From Bacteroidales bacterium H5 (GTDB lineage Bacteria > Bacteroidota > Bacteroidia > Bacteroidales > Muribaculaceae), in NCBI GenBank assembly GCA_001701225.1, contig DAAQ01000004.1:28237-92236 (forward strand): a stretch of 64,000 nt of DNA, written 5' to 3'. This document shows positions 7,551 to 12,776 of this stretch, piece after piece. How positions within the stretch are numbered: the first letter of the stretch is position 1; each line of letters opens with the position of its first letter. The position numbers were made by a program, and so were the translations under genes. The notes under the pieces were generated by a model. The model saw nothing but the letters and a program-made list of their open reading frames with translations, searched no databases and was not told where the DNA came from.

Positions 7551-7581
7551 CAAATCTACGACAAAAAAACGGGACTGCAAA
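7551..7581 (-). promoter_or_regulatory. Bacteroidetes-type promoter of leader copy 1
   Basis: On the minus strand, TTTG (7581-7578) lies 19 bases before TAGATTTG (7558-7551), matching the -33/-7 consensus. The predicted start is a few bases further left, at the first base of segment S1. Confidence 0.7.
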
Positions 7582-7591
7582 ATTTACAGGC

Positions 7592-7622
7592 AAAAAATCC
7601 TCCGTAATTATTACGGAGGATT
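7592..7622 (-). terminator. Intrinsic terminator after hicB
   Basis: Perfect 12-bp stem AATCCTCCGTAA (7596-7607) / TTACGGAGGATT (7611-7622), followed leftwards by a T-run (TTTTTTG). It lies about 30 bases past the hicB stop. Confidence 0.85.
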
Positions 7623-7642
7623 GGGTCTGATGACTTTGTTTA

Positions 7643-7655
7643 GTGTCCAATTAAA
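7643..7655. repeat. Left inverted repeat flanking hicAB
   Basis: GTGTCCAATTAAA here is the exact inverse of 8,397-8,409. The similarity extends imperfectly outwards (CTTTGT on both sides). The right copy is the 5' untranslated start of hicA. The pair may be cassette ends or an inverted promoter duplication. Confidence 0.6.
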
Positions 7656-8061
7656 CAGAGAGCGCGACCAATTCTTTTCCGAGGCGGTTGAGAGCCCCCA
7701 CGATTTTCTCGGCCTGTTTCGGGCGAGGTTTTGAGCGTCCGGCTGCATAGTGCCAGAGCTGCCGCTGGTTTATGCCTGTGATACATTGCAGGGCTGCGAG
7801 CGAGAAAATATTCTGATAGTGATTGAGCAGACTCTGCACATCGAACCTATAACGGATGGCCACATCCTTTTCTGCAAGGATTGAAGGGAATTCAGTGCCG
7901 TCGGCCTGACAGCATTCCACATAAAAATCAATGCTCTCACGTACATACAGCTCGAAGCCGTCAAAGTCGCCTTCGTATGCGACGACCCAGCCTGGGATAA
8001 TATCGCAGGATGCGCTATATCCCGACGGTGTCTTGGATGTATTGATGGTAAGTGTCTGCAT
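7651..8061 (-). CDS. hicB: HicB-family antitoxin
   Basis: This 136-residue protein (start ATG 8061; a longer start at 8103 adds an odd basic leader) has the HicB layout. A degenerate RNase-H-like N-terminal domain contains GWVVAYEGDFDGFELYVRE and IDFYVECC. A C-terminal XRE-type helix-turn-helix contains LQCITGINQRQLWHYAAGR. HicB binds and inhibits the HicA ribonuclease and represses its own promoter. hicA lies upstream on the same strand, 125 bases away, and the gap holds two hairpins. The stop codon lies inside the left inverted repeat. Confidence 0.85.
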   Translation of the reverse strand: MQTLTINTSKTPSGYSASCDIIPGWVVAYEGDFDGFELYVRESIDFYVECCQADGTEFPSILAEKDVAIRYRFDVQSLLNHYQNIFSLAALQCITGINQRQLWHYAAGRSKPRPKQAEKIVGALNRLGKELVALSV

Positions 8062-8090
8062 ATATTTTATAACAATTAATCTTAGAAAAT

Positions 8091-8180
8091 AGCGCGGGCA
8101 CAAGACCCGCGCTGTTGTTCCGCATAACGAGTATGTATTGAGATGAAAGAGAGTGGGAAAGGGAGACGGGCTCCCTTTCC
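8091..8180 (-). other. Two hairpins between hicA and hicB
   Basis: Stem AGCGCGGG/CCCGCGCT (8091-8098 and 8106-8113) and stem GGAAAGGGAG/CTCCCTTTCC (8156-8165 and 8171-8180) fill the 125-base gap between toxin and antitoxin genes. Either could attenuate or stabilise the shared transcript and so set the toxin-to-antitoxin ratio. This is inference from sequence only. Confidence 0.55.
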
Positions 8181-8186
8181 ACCCAA

Positions 8187-8384
8187 TCAGAACTTCAGTC
8201 CTGACTGTTTCTGCACACTGTCGAGTTCCTTGCCGTAGATGTCGGACGACGGACTACCGTTAAGGGTTACCGTGCCCGGCTTCGTCGGGTGATGTAACTG
8301 GCGGTGGCTACCTTTCTGCCTGACGATTATCCAACCGTCAGCGAGCAGCGCCCTGAGCACTGCCGAGGTCTTTAATACTTTCAT
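8187..8384 (-). CDS. hicA: HicA-family toxin, mRNA interferase
   Basis: The start chosen is ATG 8384, giving a 65-residue protein of normal HicA length; the longer frame from 8480 runs through the promoter and is rejected. It has the dsRNA-binding-like fold signature with the catalytic His27 in KGSHRQLHHP and the typical GTVTLNG strand. HicA cleaves mRNA without needing the ribosome and is neutralised by HicB. The promoter with a palindromic operator lies 28-60 bases upstream. The pair may stabilise the prophage or act in phage defence. Confidence 0.87.
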   Translation of the reverse strand: MKVLKTSAVLRALLADGWIIVRQKGSHRQLHHPTKPGTVTLNGSPSSDIYGKELDSVQKQSGLKF

Positions 8385-8396
8385 GTCAATGTTCTC

Positions 8397-8409
8397 TTTA
8401 ATTGGACAC
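8397..8409. repeat. Right inverted repeat flanking hicAB
   Basis: TTTAATTGGACAC, the exact inverse of 7,643-7,655, lies between the hicA -7 box and the hicA start codon. Related sequences follow the -7 boxes of other promoters in this element (for example 10,092-10,109), so it may simply be part of a conserved promoter module. Confidence 0.6.
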
Positions 8410-8411
8410 CA

Positions 8412-8443
8412 CAAAGATAGTAATTTTACTATTATTCCCCAAA
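8412..8443 (-). promoter_or_regulatory. hicA promoter with palindromic operator
   Basis: On the minus strand TTTG (8443-8440) and TATCTTTG (8419-8412) are 20 bases apart, a good -33/-7 pair. The palindrome ATAGTAAAATTACTAT (8432-8417) overlaps the -7 box and is a likely site for HicB or for the element's repressor. A related TAGTAA...TTACTA site sits at 9,493-9,512. Confidence 0.7.
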
Positions 8444-8511
8444 TAATTTCAGGTATTTTTTTTGAAAAAAGTTGTGTCAAATATAGGTTTTACGAGGCAG
8501 TTTCCTTTCTT

Positions 8512-8640
8512 GACTGACTCAACCGAATAGTGTCGGAGCGGGATTGCCCCTGTCCGGGCCTGGCATACGGCGTCGGCGAGTTCATTGAGGATGCCGCGCA
8601 CCTTCTCGGAGGCTACGCGACGGGAGTGCTTCTGGTTCAT
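8512..8640 (-). pseudogene. Broken second copy of the MNQKHS gene fused to an antirepressor 3' scrap
   Basis: Codons from ATG 8640 give the same first 28 residues as the intact gene at 7,165-7,350. The match stops near 8,553. The next bases (8,512-8,546) match the last bases of the antirepressor gene (10,869-10,905), including its stop, but are read here in another frame. The result is a 63-residue chimera ending KPIFDTTFFKKNT at 8449. This is a recombination junction left by a duplication and deletion, not a normal gene. Confidence 0.65.
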
Positions 8641-8840
8641 TTTGTGAGTTGTTTTCGCGTTAAGACAGAAAAACGGCTGTCATATCCCGTTCGCGAAAAC
8701 AACTCACAATTACTCCGCAGAGTCCTTATGGTATGGATATGGCAGCCGTATGGCTATATGTATGGACATAAAAAATGCCCGATAGGATGTCGAGCCTCTA
8801 ACCGGGACTCAAGCGGCGCATGATTGCGAGCTGTTTTCGC
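8641..8840 (-). ncRNA. Structured leader RNA, copy 2
   Basis: This is a second copy of the 7,351-7,546 leader. S2 (8709-8692, TTGTGAGTTGTTTTCGCG) and S3 (8659-8642) form a perfect 18-bp stem. Compared with copy 1, GG/CC has become TTG/CAA on both arms. S1 (8840-8828, GCGAAAACAGCTC) carries the matching change and pairs with S2 with a single G-U wobble. The 32-base loop is identical to that of copy 1. The downstream gene is broken, but promoter and leader look complete. Confidence 0.55.
8710..8769 (-). CDS. Possible 19-residue leader peptide in leader copy 2
   Basis: ATG 8769 opens MSIHIAIRLPYPYHKDSAE and stops at TAA 8712-8710, one base before the S2 arm of the hairpin. In copy 1 the same peptide start (ATG 7476, MSIHIAIRLPYPYHNDSSE) has no stop and runs in frame into the downstream gene. 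A ribosome stopping at the base of the hairpin would suit translational attenuation. There is no direct evidence of translation. Confidence 0.35.
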   Translation of the reverse strand: MSIHIAIRLPYPYHKDSAE

Positions 8841-8844
8841 ACTG

Positions 8845-8876
8845 CAAATCTACGACAAAAAATCAATTCTACCAAA
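8845..8876 (-). promoter_or_regulatory. Promoter of leader copy 2
   Basis: On the minus strand TTTG (8876-8873) and TAGATTTG (8852-8845) are 20 bases apart. The -7 box and the bases after it are the same as in copy 1, while the -33 side differs in sequence but keeps the motif. Confidence 0.68.
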
Positions 8877-8886
8877 AAAAATTGAT

Positions 8887-8922
8887 AAAAAAGCCCGACT
8901 GCACCTTACGGGACAATCGGGC
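8887..8922 (-). terminator. Terminator after the first DUF5053-like gene
   Basis: Stem GCCCGA (8893-8898) / TCGGGC (8917-8922), with a leftward T-run (TTTTTTATC) beyond it. It separates the DUF5053-like unit from leader copy 2. Confidence 0.7.
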
Positions 8923-8969
8923 CGGATGCTGACGGATGCAAACGTTGACAGACGAAGATTTATATGATC

Positions 8970-9239
8970 TTAATGCAGCTCGTCAGCTAAATCTTGCAGT
9001 TCAATAGCTATTGTATGCAATGCGTCACTCAGTTTCTTAAGCTCGTCAGGGCTGAACTCGCACGGCTTGCCGTTCTTGATATTGTTGTTAAGTTTCTGAC
9101 TGAACCAGCTCCCGGACTTGCCAAAGAACCGTTCTGCGATATAAGCCCCGTTAAGGACTCTCAGCAAGTCGCCGCGCTCCATGAATTTAATCTTTGAGAG
9201 CACCGGATCTGATGTTTTATTGTTTTGAATATCCTCCAT
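8970..9239 (-). CDS. DUF5053-like small protein, copy A
   Basis: This 89-residue protein contains AYIAERFFGKSGSWFSQKLNN followed by EFSPDELKKLSDALHTIAIELQDLADELH. The first part looks like a helix-turn-helix-type 'resistant to insertion' block and the second like a helical tail. It is a paralogue of the protein at 9,626-9,880 (shared FGKS.SW...KL and E....L..AL...L pattern). I recall such proteins as DUF5053 in Bacteroides; the name is from memory. It is the second gene of a promoter-smORF-hairpin-gene-terminator unit. Confidence 0.65.
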   Translation of the reverse strand: MEDIQNNKTSDPVLSKIKFMERGDLLRVLNGAYIAERFFGKSGSWFSQKLNNNIKNGKPCEFSPDELKKLSDALHTIAIELQDLADELH

Positions 9240-9261
9240 ATCATGTCTCTTTTAAAACGCC

Positions 9262-9281
9262 CTCCCCGTTTTGGTGGGGAG
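9262..9281 (-). other. Hairpin between small ORF and DUF5053-like copy A
   Basis: CTCCCC (9262-9267) pairs with GGGGAG (9276-9281); the leftward sequence continues GGCGTTTTAAAAGAG up to the next start codon. It may be a partial terminator that lowers expression of the downstream gene. Confidence 0.5.
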
Positions 9282-9291
9282 AGCTTGTTTG

Positions 9292-9432
9292 TCAATCGCT
9301 AAGCAGCAGTCTCAGTTGATTTCTTATTTCAACTTTCAGCCATCGTTTCCGACTTTTGTCCTTAATCAGGCGGAGGTGGTTGAGCATGTCAACCAAGTCT
9401 TGGACCTCCTTTCTAAATTCTTCGTCTGTCAT
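9292..9432 (-). CDS. 46-residue small ORF upstream of DUF5053-like copy A
   Basis: ATG 9432 to TGA 9292 encodes MTDEEFRKEVQDLVDMLNHL and continues with a basic, helical C-terminal half ending RNQLRLLLSD. A strong promoter lies 55-86 bases upstream. The arrangement (small ORF, hairpin, DUF5053-like gene) repeats at 9,626-10,082, which supports it as real. Function unknown; it is small enough to have been missed by usual gene finders. Confidence 0.55.
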   Translation of the reverse strand: MTDEEFRKEVQDLVDMLNHLRLIKDKSRKRWLKVEIRNQLRLLLSD

Positions 9433-9486
9433 TGTTGAAGATTTGGGGTTAAACGTTTAAAGATTCTCTTGTTCTTTTGAACATTA

Positions 9487-9518
9487 CAAAGATAGTAATT
9501 ATTTCGTTACTAACCAAA
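9487..9518 (-). promoter_or_regulatory. Promoter of the first small-ORF unit, with TAGTAA/TTACTA operator
   Basis: On the minus strand TTTG (9518-9515) and TATCTTTG (9494-9487) are 20 bases apart. Between them are TAGTAA (9512-9507 on the minus strand) and TTACTA (9498-9493), an inverted pair separated by eight bases that resembles the operator at hicA. Confidence 0.7.
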
Positions 9519-9551
9519 TTTTCAAGTAAAAAAGTTGATGAAAATACGTAT

Positions 9552-9582
9552 AAAAAACACCCCCGCCGTAATGGCGGAGGTG
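9552..9582 (-). terminator. Terminator after DUF5053-like copy B
   Basis: CACCCCCGCC (9558-9567) pairs with GGCGGAGGTG (9573-9582) with one wobble; the leftward strand then reads TTTTTTA. It closes the second small-ORF unit. Confidence 0.8.
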
Positions 9583-9625
9583 AGCCCGGCCTTGGCGGAC
9601 ATTTGTCAAATTAAACAAGGCAATC

Positions 9626-9880
9626 TCAGATTGAATCGGCGGCACGGCGTATCCGGTCGGAAAGGTCGCAAAGCGCCCCCTTGAGCTGCATGGCTTCCTC
9701 GGGAGTAAAACCACCTGCGCCACCATTGCCATCAATGCCATCAAGTTTGTGGTACAGCCACGAACTCGATTTGCCGAAATAGGTTCTTGCAATCTCGCGC
9801 CATGAGATAGCCACGAGGATGTCGGACATCTTGCTCTTCACGTCCGGGATCAGTGTTTTTGCTTGGATGACTGTTTCCAT
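9626..9880 (-). CDS. DUF5053-like small protein, copy B
   Basis: This 84-residue protein carries ISWREIARTYFGKSSSWLYH followed by a Gly-rich turn (GIDGNGGAGG) and FTPEEAMQLKGALCDLSDRI. It is a diverged paralogue of copy A, which has a shorter polar stretch in place of the Gly-rich turn. The REIA..YFGKSSSWLY block reads like a DNA-binding helix pair. It follows the 50-residue ORF at 9,930-10,082 after a hairpin at 9,898-9,922. Regulatory role inferred from size and context only. Confidence 0.68.
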   Translation of the reverse strand: METVIQAKTLIPDVKSKMSDILVAISWREIARTYFGKSSSWLYHKLDGIDGNGGAGGFTPEEAMQLKGALCDLSDRIRRAADSI

Positions 9881-9897
9881 ATCATTCTATTTTTAAA

Positions 9898-9922
9898 CCC
9901 TCCCCCTCGATGAGAGGGAGGG
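9898..9922 (-). other. Hairpin between small ORF and DUF5053-like copy B
   Basis: CCCTCC (9898-9903) pairs with GGAGGG (9917-9922) with further CTC/GAG pairing inside. The leftward strand continues TTTAAAAATAG. It mirrors the hairpin at 9,262-9,281. Confidence 0.5.
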
Positions 9923-9929
9923 CGGTTTG

Positions 9930-10082
9930 TCAGGGAAGGTCTGTCAGTTCATCGACGAGTTGCTGGATGTAGTAGAGCAGTTGGGGATAACCGTTTGGGA
10001 AACTCTTTTGATAGTTTCGGATAGCTCTTATCAGCTCCTCCTCCTTTTCTGTCAGTTTGATTTCTTCTTTTCGTTTTTTCAT
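9930..10082 (-). CDS. 50-residue small ORF upstream of DUF5053-like copy B
   Basis: ATG 10082 to TGA 9930 encodes MKKRKEEIKLTEKEEELIRA, then AIRNYQKSFPNGYPQLLYYI, and ends DELTDLP. The Lys/Glu-rich N-terminal part and the 'LTEKEEELI.AIRNY.KS' pattern resemble a common small Bacteroides protein of unknown function. It is preceded by a good promoter at 10,110-10,141. It is not clearly related in sequence to the 46-residue ORF at 9,292 but occupies the same slot. Confidence 0.6.
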   Translation of the reverse strand: MKKRKEEIKLTEKEEELIRAIRNYQKSFPNGYPQLLYYIQQLVDELTDLP

Positions 10083-10109
10083 TGTGGTAACTTGTTTAAT
10101 TTGACATCA

Positions 10110-10141
10110 CAAAGTTACTACGAATTTTCGTATTAAACAAA
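10110..10141 (-). promoter_or_regulatory. Promoter of the second small-ORF unit
   Basis: On the minus strand TTTG (10141-10138) and TAACTTTG (10117-10110) are 20 bases apart. A palindrome TACGAAAATTCGTA lies between them (10132-10119). The sequence around the -33 box is nearly the same as at 9,515-9,540, showing that the two promoters are duplicates with different operators. Confidence 0.7.
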
Positions 10142-10183
10142 TTTTCGAGTAAAAAAGTTGATGGGAAATTCGTACTTTTTGAC

Positions 10184-10849
10184 CTATCGTTTGCACATTC
10201 GGTTGGGGAGATTGGTTTTATAAATGATTGGCTTCTCATACGCCACATCATATCCACCCTCGAGCAATTCAAAGTCATAGATGAACACAAAGGGATTTCT
10301 CTCCCATGTCCCTTTGCTGAATATACGGTCAATCAATACGGCATATACTTCGCGGGGAGTCATGCCTATTAAAAGCTTTTCTCGACTATATTTATCCAGA
10401 TAGACAACTCTGTATTCCGTATGAGTTACGCTGTTGCCCCAATTATTACTCACTTCAACAGCCCTCACTCCTTCTGCGACACAATCCTTGTCTGAAATAT
10501 CCTGCAACCGTTCAACACGCACGTCGGTTATTCGGATGTAGTGAGGCATGAGGCTAGCTCCAACAAACATTTTGTTTGCCCAACCCCTTAGTTCAGAAGC
10601 CAATTCTTTCTTATAACCGCCGACCTCAGGAATACTGCGATAAAAAATTTTGTCGGGACTATATCCGGCATCTCTATAGCTTTGCGCTACAGCTACAATC
10701 TCACCGACTTGATACCTTGAATTTCTTACGGTATCGCTCCAATTGCCTAATGGCGTATTATCTGGAACTATCCGTCGGGTCTGCGTTTTTCGTCGGCTCA
10801 ACACGGCTTGGGTGAGCCCGAAACGGTCATCGAACATTATCTTTTTCAT
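10184..10849 (-). CDS. ASCH/PUA-like phage protein
   Basis: This 221-residue protein begins MKKIMFDDRFGLTQAVLSRR followed by KTQTRRI and contains YIRITDVRVERLQDISDKDC and GTWERNPFVFIYDFELL. This ordered set is typical of ASCH-domain phage proteins, often annotated as morphogenetic or hypothetical, with an RNA- or nucleotide-binding PUA-like fold. It lies between the antirepressor and the small-ORF units. The exact role is unknown. Codon use is more AT-rich than that of the chromosomal genes, as expected for a phage early region. Confidence 0.65.
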   Translation of the reverse strand: MKKIMFDDRFGLTQAVLSRRKTQTRRIVPDNTPLGNWSDTVRNSRYQVGEIVAVAQSYRDAGYSPDKIFYRSIPEVGGYKKELASELRGWANKMFVGASLMPHYIRITDVRVERLQDISDKDCVAEGVRAVEVSNNWGNSVTHTEYRVVYLDKYSREKLLIGMTPREVYAVLIDRIFSKGTWERNPFVFIYDFELLEGGYDVAYEKPIIYKTNLPNRMCKR

Positions 10850-10876
10850 AAAAAATGAGTTTCAGTTTTTACTGAC

Positions 10877-11389
10877 TCAACCGAATAGGGTTGGAGCGGG
10901 ATTGAGACGCTCCGATCGGAGTTTACCGAGAGCTTCCTCCGCTTTCTTTCGGTCGGCCTTTGCTTCCTTCTCCCGGGTAATGGCCGAGTTTATCGTATGA
11001 AGCAGTTCGATCTCGGCATTGTTGGTCTCGATAGTACGTCGCATTGAGCCTGTGAAATGCTCATAAAGCACATCATAACATTCGCGACGGTAGCGTGCGA
11101 CAGCCTCGCGGGCTTCCGGCGCGACTTTGCCGGGATTGATTGTGGCAAGCCAGCCGTAAACATCGCGGAGACGAATGCAGTACATTTCATACCGCTTTCC
11201 GTCGGCACCAGTTGCGGTGATAATCGCCGTAACTGAATTGAAAAATTCGTCGGCATTTAGCTTGTTTCGCTGTGCGTCTACGTCAATGCCTATGGCATCG
11301 CATACGGGCTTGATGGGGACGAAGACCTCTCCGTCACGGACAACGGTAACGATGTCGACACCGTTGATTTTTGAGATTAGTGTTTGCAT
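10877..11389 (-). CDS. Phage antirepressor (P22 AR N-terminal type)
   Basis: This 170-residue protein begins MQTLISKINGVDIVTVVRDG and has FVPIKPVCDAIGIDVDAQRN and YGWLATINPGKVAPEAREAV, the hallmarks of the P22-antirepressor N-terminal domain. The C-terminal part is a charged coiled coil (INSAITREKEAKADRKKAEE). Such proteins bind and inactivate phage repressors. The last residues NPAPTLFG reappear as a scrap at 8,512-8,546, showing past recombination. It is the first gene after the replication block in the leftward early operon. Confidence 0.82.
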   Translation of the reverse strand: MQTLISKINGVDIVTVVRDGEVFVPIKPVCDAIGIDVDAQRNKLNADEFFNSVTAIITATGADGKRYEMYCIRLRDVYGWLATINPGKVAPEAREAVARYRRECYDVLYEHFTGSMRRTIETNNAEIELLHTINSAITREKEAKADRKKAEEALGKLRSERLNPAPTLFG

Positions 11390-11442
11390 TTCTTTAGTGG
11401 ATTATTTATGGATGGATATTCCTCACAGACAATTCAAGTGAA

Positions 11443-11904
11443 TCAGAACGGAAGATCGTCATCAAAATTATAGCTCGGCCCAACAAGACGACTAACTGCA
11501 ATCTCAAAATCTTGCCTTAATTCCGATAACCGCGCCCTTTCTGCATCTTCTTTTTTGGCTTCGGAGTATTCTGCATCATCATCCCCCAGGTACTCTAACA
11601 AATCTATAGAAGCCGGGACAGTTATGCGGGAGAATTCTTCGAGAGCATCCAGGAGGCTTTCTTCTAACTCGGCAAACGCAAGCAAAATTTTCTCGCTCAG
11701 AACACACTCCCATGCATTAATCAGGCATCCATTGAACCCACTGGGCATAGGAAGGCTGCTGTAATACACACGCAGAAATTCGGATATATCTTTATCCAAC
11801 TTGACGACACCTTTAAGCAAGTTCTCACGCCTGCTCAATTCAACCCAAAAAGGGTCCTCCGACCGGAAAGAGAGAATACGTCGTGGGTCTGTGATACAAC
11901 TCAT
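11443..11904 (-). CDS. Hypothetical replication-block protein with SSB-like C-terminal tail
   Basis: This 153-residue acidic protein starts at ATG 11904, three bases after the SF3 ATPase stop. The body is helical with no recognised domain. The last residues, YNFDDDLPF, match the acidic tail of bacterial single-stranded DNA-binding proteins (D-D-D-[IL]-P-F), which recruits repair and replication enzymes. The protein has no visible OB-fold. It could recruit host SSB-binding partners to the element's replication complex; this is inference from the tail and the neighbouring primase and helicases. Confidence 0.65.
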   Translation of the reverse strand: MSCITDPRRILSFRSEDPFWVELSRRENLLKGVVKLDKDISEFLRVYYSSLPMPSGFNGCLINAWECVLSEKILLAFAELEESLLDALEEFSRITVPASIDLLEYLGDDDAEYSEAKKEDAERARLSELRQDFEIAVSRLVGPSYNFDDDLPF

Positions 11905-11907
11905 TGT

Positions 11908-12735
11908 TTAGTACAGCTTGAAAATGTCCTCGCCACGGGCATATCCGCGCAGATACTCGAGGACACAATAAAACATAAGATTGTCGAACATGTGCCACTG
12001 GGCGCTGTCCCAGTCAAGGAACATGGCACGGCCTATATATTTGTCGATTGGGTTCTCATGCCCAAAGTATGACGAAAACTCCAGAAGGACGAAACGGCGA
12101 CGGAGTGCGCCGTTATTATGGAACATGTCGGAGGTAGCGTCAGACGTCATGAGCAAGTACGGAACTTTCGAGCGAGGGATGACGAGTGCGGGCTGTCCTT
12201 TGCGCCGGACAGACCATGTATCGGTGCAAAGGAGGGAAGCTCTGTCGAAATCGAAGCAATAAGGCACGTCATCAAGGATAAGGAGATTTGGGTTCTCCTT
12301 GACCCCACTCAAACCAAATGACCTGTGAACGTCGCGAGCGCGTAAGAATACGGGATTGCAGAGCTGTGCGATGGCCCGTGCGAATAGGGTCTTACCATTG
12401 GCGCAAGCACCTTTGTCTTCGTTGACACACATGAACGCATAATGACGGCATCCACCGCGAGGCAGCTTATTACATAACATATAACCTATGGCGGCGAGTT
12501 TCTTGATGAAGCAGCCATTAGAGGGGCTGGTGCCATCAAGGAAACGGTAGAAATCGGATTTTCCGCCGATAAATTCGGTCGGCGAGGAGGCGGCCATGAA
12601 AAAGCGGTCGAGAATCACATCGCCGGGGCCCGGGCGGAAGGTGCGCGAGATTCTGATCTCGCCGGGCAAGTGGATTGAGACAGTGCAGTTCTTGAAGAAG
12701 AAACGCGCTGCCAGTGTTGTGTCTTTGTCGTTCAT
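11908..12735 (-). CDS. Standalone SF3-type helicase/ATPase
   Basis: This 275-residue protein has a Walker A motif at about 109-116 (GACANGKT), a Walker B at about 151-156 (LLILDD) and a downstream MTSDATSDMFHNNGALRRRF segment that fits the SF3 sensor and arginine-finger region of viral and plasmid initiators. It lacks a primase domain. It resembles the C-terminal part of the larger protein at 12,777-15,704 in layout, but is clearly diverged. It lies 41 bases downstream of that gene in the same operon. A possible role is a second ATPase subunit or a regulatory remnant. Confidence 0.7.
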   Translation of the reverse strand: MNDKDTTLAARFFFKNCTVSIHLPGEIRISRTFRPGPGDVILDRFFMAASSPTEFIGGKSDFYRFLDGTSPSNGCFIKKLAAIGYMLCNKLPRGGCRHYAFMCVNEDKGACANGKTLFARAIAQLCNPVFLRARDVHRSFGLSGVKENPNLLILDDVPYCFDFDRASLLCTDTWSVRRKGQPALVIPRSKVPYLLMTSDATSDMFHNNGALRRRFVLLEFSSYFGHENPIDKYIGRAMFLDWDSAQWHMFDNLMFYCVLEYLRGYARGEDIFKLY

Positions 12736-12776
12736 TTCGCTATGGAGTTAAGGGGTTAATCATTTAGTTGCCACAG

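Noticed and set aside
7165..7650. 161-residue ORF through leader copy 1
   Set aside because: It would need translation across a terminator and promoter; only the part from 7476 or 7350 can be on the transcript.
8187..8480. 97-residue version of HicA
   Set aside because: The extra N-terminal residues are encoded by the promoter and operator; HicA proteins are about 60-80 residues.
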